Assembly (NCBI GenBank): GCA_934464705.1
Contig: CAKSKB010000021.1
Location: 1 to 49,554, forward strand
Direction: 5' to 3'
From: an uncultured Clostridia bacterium
GTDB taxonomy: Bacteria > Bacillota > Clostridia > HGM11514
DNA length: 49,554 nucleotides
Below the pieces are notes generated by a model that saw nothing but the letters and a program-made list of their open reading frames with translations, had not been told where the DNA came from and searched no databases. The position numbers were made by a program, and so were the translations under genes. Numbering within the stretch: the first letter of the stretch is position 1; every line of letters begins with the position of its first letter. Shown piece by piece: positions 31,350 to 38,722 of this stretch.

Positions 31350-32090
31350 TTAAATGTAAATTTTACCTGAAATAACCGTTCTTCCCTTTCGGGTAAGCCT
31401 TCCGGCATCGGTCACAACGGCCTTTCCGCAGCGCCTTACGGTTATTTTATCTCCGGGTTCTATTTCGAGCGACTGCTTTAAGACCTCCCGTCCGTTCACG
31501 AACACAAGCCCCGACGAAACCGCCTCGCAGCTTTTGGTTCTGGACATATTGAAAACCGCCGAAACAACGCAGTCGACCCTGAGCGAAGCAACGGTTTTTG
31601 AGAATTCTCTGAATTTAATCTCTCCGGCGTTAAGAGCGGTGAGCGGCAGAACCTCACACTCAAGCGATGTGTGCCCCGCCCGCGAAAGGTTTGAAAGCAG
31701 AAAATTCGCAATTTCTTCTTTTATAATAATCTGTGCACCGCCGTCCGCCACGATTATGTCGCCTATATTTTCCCTTTTTATGCCGAGCGACATAAGCGCA
31801 CCGAGATAATCACGGTGCGAAAGAGGGGTTTTTGCCGAAATTTTCACATTAAGAACAGCAATTCCGTAATCCTCATCTGCAATCGGATATTCGGGCAGAA
31901 AGCACAGCATTTTTCTCTCGGCGTCGTCAAATCCGCCGAAAAGCCGATACCCGCAGTCATACTTTTCCGAAAGCACCAGCGACTGCTCAGAAAGCCCGAG
32001 AAACCCCGTTTCTGTCAGCATATTTTTGTTTATGCACTCCCTGCATTTATCATGCGTGTGGGAAATAAAATATTTTTCCTCGTTAGTCAT
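31350..32090 (-). CDS. YlmH-like S4-domain RNA-binding protein
   Basis: A 246-residue protein with the YlmH layout: an N-terminal region with FGGFDDAERKMLCFLPEYPI (about 72-91), a central domain (LSHRDYLGALMSLGIKRENI, GDIIVADGGAQIII) and a C-terminal S4 RNA-binding domain (about 170-246: LRVDCVVSAVFNMSRTKSCE, VFVNGREVLKQS, EPGDKITVRRCGK). YlmH is usually in the division cluster near divIVA and binds the ribosome/RNA in quality control. Here it follows a regulator and a GIY-YIG gene, an unusual place. It overlaps the GIY-YIG gene by 8 nt. Confidence 0.85.
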   Translation of the reverse strand: MTNEEKYFISHTHDKCRECINKNMLTETGFLGLSEQSLVLSEKYDCGYRLFGGFDDAERKMLCFLPEYPIADEDYGIAVLNVKISAKTPLSHRDYLGALMSLGIKRENIGDIIVADGGAQIIIKEEIANFLLSNLSRAGHTSLECEVLPLTALNAGEIKFREFSKTVASLRVDCVVSAVFNMSRTKSCEAVSSGLVFVNGREVLKQSLEIEPGDKITVRRCGKAVVTDAGRLTRKGRTVISGKIYI

Positions 32091-32340
32091 CTTTGTTCCC
32101 CTTTATCAGGCGCTCCTTTTGCTGCTTTGACATATGCTTTATGCGGTACTCGAGCTTCGATGCATCGGAGCGGCTTTCCGCCTCAAAAACCGCCTCTACC
32201 GACACAACCCCCTTTGCACGGGTATACTTTGCACCGCCCGGAACAAGCCCTTTGTGCATATCGAGCCGCCGGTTCACATCCGTGGTAATACCCGTATAAA
32301 GCGACCCGTCGCCGCAGCGTAATATATACACATAATACAT
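32083..32340 (-). CDS. GIY-YIG nuclease-domain protein (YhbQ/UPF0213 type)
   Basis: An 85-residue single-domain GIY-YIG protein. The two motifs are YVYILRCGDGSLYTGIT (about 3-19) with the catalytic Arg in VNRRLDMHK, then KYTRAKGVVSVEAVFEAESR and KLEYRIKHMSKQQKERLI. This small family is common in Firmicutes and has nuclease activity of unclear role. The start overlaps the upstream stop codon in TAATG and the end overlaps the S4 gene, so all three are translated together. Confidence 0.9.
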   Translation of the reverse strand: MYYVYILRCGDGSLYTGITTDVNRRLDMHKGLVPGGAKYTRAKGVVSVEAVFEAESRSDASKLEYRIKHMSKQQKERLIKGNKDD

Positions 32341-33350
32341 TAAATCTTTTTAACCGATTTCCTTTCTTTAATCTCGGGAATGAATTTCCTGTTAATTTTA
32401 ATGCCGCCGAGAAGCACCTTTGCCGCCTCTTCGCCGATAAGTCCTTTCGGGTGGACGATTGAAGTCAGCCCGTATATTTCGGCAATCATGGTATCGTCAA
32501 CGCTTATAAGTGAAAAATCATCCGGGATTTTAAGCTCTTTTGCCGCGTCGATAAGTTTTTTTGCATAATAATCCGAGAAGCAGAATACCGCCGTCACACC
32601 GCTTTGGAGCGCAGATTTCAGCTTATCTCCTACATTTTCGGAATCCAAAATGTCAATACATGACGGCATAACGCTCTTGAAACCCTCAATTCGTGCTTTG
32701 GCAACCCTGTCGCCCTCCCTGAAATACACAGCAGCGGACTTATGACCGAATCGGTCAAAACAAAGCGCCGCAAGCCGACCGGCCTCAAACTCGTCCATCG
32801 TAACGGAAGAACCGTCAATAAAATCATACACCGTGTCAATCATCACATACGGAATATTTTTTTCACGCAACAGCGCAAAAGCGGCTTTAAGCTCGTCCCT
32901 GCCAAGCTCCGTTTCGGGGCTTACCTGAACAATTACGCCGTCAGAACCGTTTTCGGCAATGCTGCGGAGGATTCCGCAAATTTCACGCCACGAATCCCTC
33001 GTGTCCGACGCCGCAAGATCCGCATTGCCCTCGGAAAGGATGCGGCTTATGCTTTCTATATAATAAGGAATAAAATAATAATCGGTTATGTTGAGCAGCA
33101 CATCGATTTTCTTCCTTTTAAGACCGTATGTGCAGAAACTGCCCTTTCCGTGGCGCTTTGCGATAAGCCCCTCGTTAACCAAAATCCCGAGAGCCTCACG
33201 CACGGTGAGCCTTGCCGCACCGTATTTTTTAATCATCACGCTTTCACTGTCGAGCATATCCCCGGGGGCAATTTTCCCGGATTTAATCTCCGCCCGCAGC
33301 AAATCCGCAAGCTGAACATAAACCGGAGTTGCCGAATTCCTGTTAATCAT
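32340..33350 (-). CDS. AraR-like GntR/LacI hybrid transcriptional repressor
   Basis: A 336-residue regulator with an N-terminal GntR winged helix (TPVYVQLADLLRAEIKSGKI, about 8-27; GAARLTVREALGILVNEGLI, about 49-68; HGKGSFCTYG) and a C-terminal LacI/periplasmic-binding-type sugar-sensing domain (IPYVMIDTVYDFIDGSSVTM, FGHKSAAVYF, FSLISVDDTMIAEIYGLTSI). This pairing is typical of AraR. It likely controls the beta-helix enzyme gene at 34038, whose promoter contains a GntR-like inverted repeat (34006-34023). Its ribosome site overlaps the stop of the upstream gene. Confidence 0.88.
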   Translation of the reverse strand: MINRNSATPVYVQLADLLRAEIKSGKIAPGDMLDSESVMIKKYGAARLTVREALGILVNEGLIAKRHGKGSFCTYGLKRKKIDVLLNITDYYFIPYYIESISRILSEGNADLAASDTRDSWREICGILRSIAENGSDGVIVQVSPETELGRDELKAAFALLREKNIPYVMIDTVYDFIDGSSVTMDEFEAGRLAALCFDRFGHKSAAVYFREGDRVAKARIEGFKSVMPSCIDILDSENVGDKLKSALQSGVTAVFCFSDYYAKKLIDAAKELKIPDDFSLISVDDTMIAEIYGLTSIVHPKGLIGEEAAKVLLGGIKINRKFIPEIKERKSVKKI

Positions 33351-33356
33351 AAAATC

Positions 33357-33920
33357 TCACTTCCCGACAATTTCGTTAATATGAGAAAGAATAAACATCT
33401 GAGCATTTTCGCTGTATAAAAGCTTTTGTTCAACCTCTCCCGTTGTTTTGTTAACCTTCTCAACCTGAGTTATTCCAAGCTCCGAAGAACGGGAATTAAC
33501 CAATTTCTTTTTGCTCGTAACATCTTTGAGCTGCTTTGTTTTGCTGATTTCAATAGTAATATATCCGCATTTTTCAAGCCAGTTATCAATCTTGAGTCCG
33601 GTAATACCGGTCATATTTTTCGGCTTAGCAGCATTAATTCTTTTTACAAGCGAAGAAATTTCAATAGGTTCACTCGAAATCTTGACATTCATACGCTGCC
33701 GCTCATTCATTGAAAAAGCGGTTTTGCCGAAACTGCCACCGTTTTCCAGAAATTCGTCAATAATCCCGGTAATATAAGCGCAGCATTTTTGTATTCGTTC
33801 TTCGGATATTGTATCTCCCGGCGGCGCATACTCTCCGGTAAGCGGATTTATACCCTCCGACATTGCCGAAATATAGCATCTCGCATGGCGAAGCACTTTA
33901 AGATTATCCAATTTACGCAC
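33357..33920 (-). CDS. conserved protein of unknown function
   Basis: A 187-residue protein with no signal peptide or membrane segment. It contains the pattern SEGINPLTGEYAPPGDTISE (about 20-39) and ITGLKIDNWLEKCGYITIEI (about 104-123), seen in a widespread Firmicutes family of hypothetical proteins; I know no function for it. The start is uncertain: GTG 33920 is very close to AAGGGG, and TTG 33911 is better spaced. It leads the operon with the AraR-like regulator. Divergent from the 34038 gene. Confidence 0.65.
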   Translation of the reverse strand: MRKLDNLKVLRHARCYISAMSEGINPLTGEYAPPGDTISEERIQKCCAYITGIIDEFLENGGSFGKTAFSMNERQRMNVKISSEPIEISSLVKRINAAKPKNMTGITGLKIDNWLEKCGYITIEISKTKQLKDVTSKKKLVNSRSSELGITQVEKVNKTTGEVEQKLLYSENAQMFILSHINEIVGK

Positions 33921-33975
33921 ACCCCTTGCCTAATATTATATTAATTATACTATATTTTCCGCAAAAAATCAAGTA

Positions 33976-34023
33976 TTGACAAACAGGGAATAATAGTGTA
34001 TAATCAACTTGTACAGATAAGTT
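33976..34023 (+). promoter_or_regulatory. promoter and GntR-type operator of the beta-helix enzyme gene
   Basis: TTGACA (33976-33981), 17 bp, TATAAT (33999-34004), then an inverted repeat AACTT-gtacagat-AAGTT (34006-34023) containing ACTTGTACA, close to AraR/GntR half sites. A repressor bound there would block initiation. AAGGAGG precedes ATG 34038. Confidence 0.7.
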
Positions 34024-34037
34024 AAGGAGGCAACGCT

Positions 34038-35384
34038 ATGCGTGAAAAACTAAAAAGAGAAATCAGAGAAAATGTTAAAAAAATCGACACGGCAGAGATC
34101 AAATTCACATCGGTGCTCGAATACAAAGCCCTTGCAAGGGGCAACGTGTGGTCGGACGCAATCCAGGCGGCAATGGACGAGAAAAAGTCGGTTTACATAC
34201 CCGACATGGGCGGCGAAATCGTGCTTGATTCCGCAATTATCATGGACGGCGGCTGCAACTTAAAGGTAGAAAAAAACCAGAAAATCCGCATTGACGAAAG
34301 CGTCAACACCTGTATGGTGCGAAACCGTAATGTAGCAGCCGGGAATCATCAGTACACAGAGCAGCTCAGCCCGGACGAATACATAACCGTTTCGGGAGGG
34401 GTGTGGACGACAAGCGGAAACAAACGCTGCTCAAACGACAAGCACAACACCATAATCGGTAGCTGGGGCATATTTGATTTTTCAAATGTCAACCACCTGA
34501 ACATCACCGATGTTTCGTTTGAGGACAGCACATCATACGCAATCCATATCGGCAACTGTCATGATTTTTGGGTTGATAATATTTACTTCAGCAACTACCA
34601 CAAAGACGGAATCCACATAAACGGTCCGACGAAATACGGCATAATAAGCAATATTTCGGGAAGCGATCTCGGCGACGACCTCATCGCAATGAACGCATGG
34701 GACTGGTACCGTGCGGCGATAACCTTCGGCAGCATTGAGAATGTGCTGGTTGAAAATGTGGCAGGCGACAACAATGAGTTCAGGCTGCTCACCGGGCGGA
34801 AAATCTACGGAAACAAAACCACGCACGACTGTGCAATAAGGAACTGCGTGTTTGAAAACATCACCGGAATTTACACCTTCAAGCTGTATTATCAGCCCAA
34901 CTGCTGCAATGTAAACTATAAATCGAGGTTCGACTCTGCGGAAAATGTCGGTGAGATGGAAAATATCTTCTTTAAAAATGTAAGCTTCCCGAAGCTTCGC
35001 GAATCGGGCTTCAACAACATTCCGATTTATGGACTTTTTGATATTTTGTCAGACATAACAAACATCGAATTTGAAGATATTTCTGTTGCGCACACACTCT
35101 CCGAGCTTGATAAAAGGGGCATTAAGCTTGTAAGCGTAGGTCCGATTTCGGCAACATATAAGATAAACGGCAACCCCTCCGACTGGGGCGACTTTTTCGA
35201 GCCGGATATGTGCTGCACATGCCGTGACATCCGCTTTAAAAATATCTCGTTTGACGGAAAGTGCGAAACGGATAAGGATAATATAATAAGAGAAGTTCAT
35301 CAAAAGATAAACCCCGATTATCCGAACACCACGCCTCTCGGCGGCACGGGCTTCGGAACAATCAAAAATATAACGGTTGAATAG
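34038..35384 (+). CDS. GH28-like right-handed beta-helix protein
   Basis: A 448-residue protein with the right-handed parallel beta-helix plan of polygalacturonase-like (GH28 and related) enzymes. The central region has the family motifs NYHKDGIHINGPTKYGIISN (about 194-213) and SGSDLGDDLIAMNAWDWYRA (about 215-234), including the Asp-Asp pair expected in the active site. No signal peptide, so it probably works on imported oligosaccharides in the cytoplasm. ATG 34038 follows AAGGAGG. The stop codon lies at the start of a MITE remnant, so the C-terminus may have been shortened. Likely regulated by the adjacent AraR-like repressor. The sugar is unknown; pectin-derived is a guess. Confidence 0.78.
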   Translation: MREKLKREIRENVKKIDTAEIKFTSVLEYKALARGNVWSDAIQAAMDEKKSVYIPDMGGEIVLDSAIIMDGGCNLKVEKNQKIRIDESVNTCMVRNRNVAAGNHQYTEQLSPDEYITVSGGVWTTSGNKRCSNDKHNTIIGSWGIFDFSNVNHLNITDVSFEDSTSYAIHIGNCHDFWVDNIYFSNYHKDGIHINGPTKYGIISNISGSDLGDDLIAMNAWDWYRAAITFGSIENVLVENVAGDNNEFRLLTGRKIYGNKTTHDCAIRNCVFENITGIYTFKLYYQPNCCNVNYKSRFDSAENVGEMENIFFKNVSFPKLRESGFNNIPIYGLFDILSDITNIEFEDISVAHTLSELDKRGIKLVSVGPISATYKINGNPSDWGDFFEPDMCCTCRDIRFKNISFDGKCETDKDNIIREVHQKINPDYPNTTPLGGTGFGTIKNITVE

Positions 35385-35508
35385 GCGACCGCCTATCTGC
35401 TTTCTCCGCACCAAAAATGACTAAAAATTTTCACGCCATAAGGTGTGCGCAGTATTGGGAAAAATCAGCCGATAAAAACCATTAAGGGTTCGATTCTCGT
35501 TTGCCTAA
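35376..35508. mobile_element. internally deleted MITE remnant (copy 3)
   Basis: In reverse orientation relative to copy 1 this matches the internal AGGCGACCGCCT ... CTCCGCACCAAAAATGAC ... ATAAGGTG, then skips about 90 bp and resumes at TGCGCAGTATTGGG through the terminal repeat ending TTTGCCTA at 35508. The first terminal repeat is missing. Its left boundary coincides with the stop codon of the beta-helix gene. Confidence 0.8.
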
Positions 35509-35539
35509 ATCGGAAGGCGTTCGCAGCCTTCCGATTTTC
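35509..35539 (+). terminator. rho-independent terminator
   Basis: AATCGGAAGGC (35509-35519) pairs with GCCTTCCGATT (35527-35537), followed by TT. Lies just past the MITE remnant, before the convergent flavodoxin-cupin gene. Confidence 0.7.
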
Positions 35540-35546
35540 CGTTCCT

Positions 35547-36392
35547 CTATTTTACAGGCTCGCACCACTCGTTTGAGGTTTCCTCGCCCGGAACCTCAAC
35601 CGCCAGATGTGAAAACCAGCTGTCGGGCGCCGCACCGTGCCAATGCTTTACCCCGGGCTTTATATTTATGCAGTCACCGGGTTTCATCTCAACCGGAGTT
35701 TTTCCTTCTTCGCAGTAATATCCCCTTCCGGCAACGCAGATAAGAATCTGTCCTCCGCCGGATGCAGCATGGTGGATATGCCAATTGTTGCGGCAGCCGG
35801 GCTCAAATGTAACATTGAATATTCCAACCTGCTCATTCGATACCGGCGCAACATACCACCAAATCGGAAATCCCACAAAAACCGTATCGTAATCCACCAT
35901 ATTGTCAAGCTTTTCCGCAATTTCGGGGCGCGAATCGGGATTTTTCATTTCCACCGTGCTGCGGCTTTTTTTGTCCATCCAGTTAAGGTCCGCCTTGGTG
36001 TAGGGCACCTTCGGTTTTATTTCAAAAAGGTCTGCTCCCTCTGATTTTGCAAGCTTTTCAGCCGCCTTTTTGTTAGGCAAGCGAGAGTTGAATCCTTAAT
36101 GGTTTTTATCGGCTGATTTTCCCCAATACTGCGCAAACTCAATCGATAATACACAAAGTATTAACTTCATTCGCTTGCTTGTCTTGAGAAAAATCAGCTT
36201 GATAAAAACTGCTCGCACCTTATGGCGAAATAATTTTTAGTCATTTTTGGTGCGGAGGAAGCCGATAGGCGTTTGCCTTTCAATGACGACAAGCCGAAAA
36301 GGGCAAAAATTAGTCGTCATAAGGCATTAAGGGTTCAACTCTCGCTTGCCTATTCCGCTTGCCGAAAAATACGCTACCAACTTTTTACTCAT
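35547..36392 (-). pseudogene. flavodoxin-cupin fusion interrupted by a MITE
   Basis: The first codons lie right of the MITE: ATG 36392 (AGGAGG upstream) gives MSKKLVAYFSASG, a flavodoxin N-terminus. Left of the MITE the frame continues KKAAEKLAKSEGADLFEIKP, WMDKKSRSTVEMKNPDSRP and VGFPIWWYVAP, then passes into a cupin: EQVGIFNVTFEPGCRNNWHI, GGGQILICVAGRGYY, IKPGVKHWHGAAPDSWFSHL. Removing the MITE and one TA restores one frame (S-A-S-G-I-T-K-K-A-A). The flavodoxin half stops at about residue 90, before its last strands, so an older deletion seems to have joined adjacent flavodoxin and cupin genes. A TTG at 36080 could still start a shortened product. Confidence 0.85.
36074..36352. mobile_element. 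279-bp MITE, copy 2
   Basis: The 28-bp terminal inverted repeats (36074-36101, 36325-36352; outer bases TAGGCAAGCGAGAGTTGAA) differ at one position. Same length as copy 1 and the same internal blocks. TA occurs at both ends, and deleting the element plus one TA repairs the flavodoxin frame, which shows a TA target duplication. Confidence 0.93.
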
Positions 36393-36407
36393 TTTTAATT
36401 CCTCCTA

Positions 36408-37268
36408 TTATTTCTGATTTCTTCTTACCTGAACCATATTTACAAACCACTCTACCGTTTCGGGGTCGTTATGCGCAAAGAATGCGCTTGTGCGCTCGTC
36501 AAGCGCCGCAATTTTTTTCATATCATCATCGGAAAGAGTAAAATCAAACACATTGAAATTCTCCTCCATGCGTTCAATATGCGTGGACTTCGGGATAACC
36601 ACAACCCCTCTTTGAATGTTCCACCCAAGCATAATCTGCGCCGGAGTTTTACCGTGTTTTTCGGCAATTTCCGCAATAACCGGATTTTCAAAAATACCCT
36701 TTCTGCCCTCGCCGAACGGTCCCCACGCTTCAAGCTGAACACCGTACTTGTCGGCCCAGCCCTTAAGTTCGGTCTGCTGATTTAAGATATGCGTTTCCAT
36801 CTGATTTACCATGGGTCTGATTCTCCCGAACGCCGCAATATCAATCATTCTGTCCGCATAGAAGTTAGAAATTCCGATTGCCCTGATTTTGCCTTCGTCG
36901 TAAAGTTCCTCCAAGGCTTTCCATGCACCGTAGTAATCCGAAAACGGCTGATGCAGAAGCACAAGGTCAATGTAATCGGTTTTAAGCTTTTTCATGGACT
37001 CCGCAACCGACGCCTTCGTTTTTTCATAACCGTAGTTGTCAATCCATACTTTTGTTGTTATGAACAGCTCTTCCCTCGGAATACCCGATTTTGCGATTGC
37101 CTCTCCGACCTCTGCTTCGTTGAAGTAAGCCTGCGCCGTATCTATGTGGCGGTAACCGACCTTCAGGGCGTCGGATACGCATCTTTCGCATTCCTCTTTT
37201 GTCACCTGGTATACACCGTATCCCAGAATCGGCATTTTCACGCCGTTTGACAGTGTAACATACTTCAT
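36408..37268 (-). CDS. aldo/keto reductase
   Basis: A 286-residue NADPH-dependent oxidoreductase of the AKR superfamily (AKR5-like 2,5-diketogluconate reductase group). It shows the start LSNGVKMPILGYGVYQV, the catalytic tetrad region GYRHIDTAQAYFNEAEVGEA (about 40-59, Asp45 and Tyr50), TKVWIDNYGYEKT (Lys), LVLLHQPFSDYYGAW (His) and the cofactor end IPKSTHIERMEENFNVFDF. ATG 37268 is 6 nt after AGGAGT; the TTG at 37274 abuts it and is rejected. It lies between a LysR gene and the flavodoxin-cupin gene 15 nt downstream, a common redox-stress cluster in Clostridia. Confidence 0.93.
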   Translation of the reverse strand: MKYVTLSNGVKMPILGYGVYQVTKEECERCVSDALKVGYRHIDTAQAYFNEAEVGEAIAKSGIPREELFITTKVWIDNYGYEKTKASVAESMKKLKTDYIDLVLLHQPFSDYYGAWKALEELYDEGKIRAIGISNFYADRMIDIAAFGRIRPMVNQMETHILNQQTELKGWADKYGVQLEAWGPFGEGRKGIFENPVIAEIAEKHGKTPAQIMLGWNIQRGVVVIPKSTHIERMEENFNVFDFTLSDDDMKKIAALDERTSAFFAHNDPETVEWFVNMVQVRRNQK

Positions 37269-37342
37269 AGCCAAACTCCTCCGTTTCTGAATTTATATTT
37301 TAAGCAATTACGGATTTTCAAGCCGCTTTTTCCTTTAATTGT

Positions 37343-37372
37343 ATTGTACCACAGTTCGAAAGAAATGTCCAA
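37343..37372 (-). promoter_or_regulatory. promoter of the aldo/keto reductase operon
   Basis: Minus-strand TTGGAC (37372-37367), 18 bp, TACAAT (37348-37343), between the LysR gene and the reductase gene. Confidence 0.5.
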
Positions 37373-37375
37373 TAC

Positions 37376-38263
37376 TTATTTTGTATCATCAGAAATGCCC
37401 CCAAGGTATTCCTTGGCAAAGCTTACAAACGCTTCGGCGGAGGCGGAGCGCACACGGTTTTTCTTCCACACCAGAACCGCACCCGATTTCAATTCGGGAT
37501 AAAACGGTATGAATTTCAAATTGTCATATCTGCTTTTAAGTTCAATCGTAAGCACCGCTCCGACCTTTTTTTGTGCCATGACAGCGGCGTTGTACTGCAA
37601 ATCGTAAACCGCAAACACATTCAGTTTATCATAAAAATCGCCGAACCAATTTTCAATTTCGCTCTGAACCAGCTTTCTTCCGGGCATAAGCAGCGGAATC
37701 TCCGCCAAATCCTGCGGCGTAACAAACTCCTTTCCCGCAATTTCAAAGTCACGGTGAACCAAAATTCCCCAGGTTTCAGATTTTGGAATATGCACAAATT
37801 CATATCGGCTTATGTCGACCGGATATGAGAGCACACCCATATCAAGAATACCGTTTTCGATTCTTTCCTTTATATTATCCGCATTTCCGCTGTAAAGGCG
37901 GAAGCTGACATTCGGGTTCTGCTCCCTGAAAGCAAGCATCATATCGGAAAAAACCGAAAAGCTTTTAAACTCACCGCTGCCTATTTCAAGTTCGCCGCCG
38001 AGAGTATTTTCAAGTGCAAGTTCCCTGACCGTTTTTTCTTCAAGAGAAACGATTTCCTGTGCACGGCGCTTGAGCAGAAGCCCGTCGCCGGTCAGGGATA
38101 TACTGTGGCTGCTGCGTTCAAAAAGCTTCACGCCGAGTTCTTCCTCAAGCGCCATAAGCTGCCTTGAAAGCGTCGGCTGAGTTATGTGCAGCGCCTGCGC
38201 CGCCTTTGTAATGTTCTGCTCACGCGCCGCCATTAAAAAATACTTCAGAACTCTCAGTTCCAT
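37376..38263 (-). CDS. LysR-family transcriptional regulator
   Basis: A 295-residue LysR regulator. The N-terminal HTH is clear (VLKYFLMAAREQNITKAAQA, then LHITQPTLSRQLMALEEELG, about 5-44), followed by the linker helix and a substrate-binding fold (LEIGSGEFKSFSVFSDMM; IENGILDMGVLSYPVDISRY; PLLMPGRKLVQSEIENWFGD). It stands just upstream of, and on the same strand as, the aldo/keto reductase and flavodoxin-cupin genes, which it probably activates. The ligand is unknown. An XRE gene lies 11 nt upstream. Confidence 0.93.
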   Translation of the reverse strand: MELRVLKYFLMAAREQNITKAAQALHITQPTLSRQLMALEEELGVKLFERSSHSISLTGDGLLLKRRAQEIVSLEEKTVRELALENTLGGELEIGSGEFKSFSVFSDMMLAFREQNPNVSFRLYSGNADNIKERIENGILDMGVLSYPVDISRYEFVHIPKSETWGILVHRDFEIAGKEFVTPQDLAEIPLLMPGRKLVQSEIENWFGDFYDKLNVFAVYDLQYNAAVMAQKKVGAVLTIELKSRYDNLKFIPFYPELKSGAVLVWKKNRVRSASAEAFVSFAKEYLGGISDDTK

Positions 38264-38274
38264 AAAAACGCCTC

Positions 38275-38487
38275 CTATATATTAATTTTCGGGTTATCCG
38301 TCCGCCCGAAAAGATAATCAAGCGATACATTAAAATAATCGGCAAAAGCGACAAGCGTTAAATAGTCCGCTTCCCGCTCCCCAGTTTCATATCTGCTTAT
38401 GCTGTTCTGATTCATGCCAAGGTCAAGCGCAAGCTTAAGCTGTGAGATATGCTTTTTGCGCCTTATTTCCCGTAATCTTATAATCAT
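38275..38487 (-). CDS. small XRE-family regulator
   Basis: A 70-residue helix-turn-helix protein (MIIRLREIRRKKHISQLKLA, then LDLGMNQNSISRYETGEREA) with the common tail FADYFNVSLDYLFGRTDNP. ATG 38487 has GGGGTGAT about 7 nt upstream, so the longer start at 38505 is not needed. Two tandem operator-like repeats lie just upstream, shared with a divergent remnant gene. It probably represses itself and that gene. The LysR gene follows after 11 nt, so the two may be cotranscribed. Confidence 0.85.
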   Translation of the reverse strand: MIIRLREIRRKKHISQLKLALDLGMNQNSISRYETGEREADYLTLVAFADYFNVSLDYLFGRTDNPKINI

Positions 38488-38508
38488 GAAATCACCCCTT
38501 GACATTAT

Positions 38509-38549
38509 TATCCCATTTTGGTATAATAAATATATCCCGATTTGGTATA
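38509..38549. promoter_or_regulatory. tandem operator repeats
   Basis: TATCCCATTTTGGTATA (38509-38525) and TATCCCGATTTGGTATA (38533-38549), two 17-bp near-palindromes differing at one position and spaced 24 bp apart, between the XRE regulator and the divergent remnant ORF. Confidence 0.7.
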
Positions 38550-38567
38550 TATTTGAGGTGATCTGCT

Positions 38568-38630
38568 GTGAAAAGCCGAAACATCGGCATAGATATTATT
38601 AAAAAATCCAAAAAAGCGCCCGAAGCTTGA
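38568..38630 (+). pseudogene. remnant of an acyltransferase-type gene
   Basis: GTG 38568, after GAGGTGATC, starts a 20-codon frame MKSRNIGIDIIKKSKKAPEA. The first 12 residues match the start of membrane acyltransferase-3 proteins (K-x-R-N-I-G-I-D-I-I-K), which are commonly divergent from a small XRE regulator. The rest of the gene is absent, so this looks like a deletion scar that kept the regulatory region. Confidence 0.45.
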
Positions 38631-38643
38631 AATCATCGGACGC
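38606..38643 (-). terminator. terminator of the serC-serA operon
   Basis: On the minus strand GCGTCCGA (38643-38636) pairs with TCGGGCGC (38623-38616), followed by TTTTTT. It lies 80 nt beyond the serA stop codon. The gap between holds nothing else. Confidence 0.6.
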
Positions 38644-38722
38644 CTTTCGGCAATGTCATTATATAATATATTTATGCTTTATTTGCTTGCAGTTGACCGA
38701 CTTTTTTCGACAACCCGAAGAA

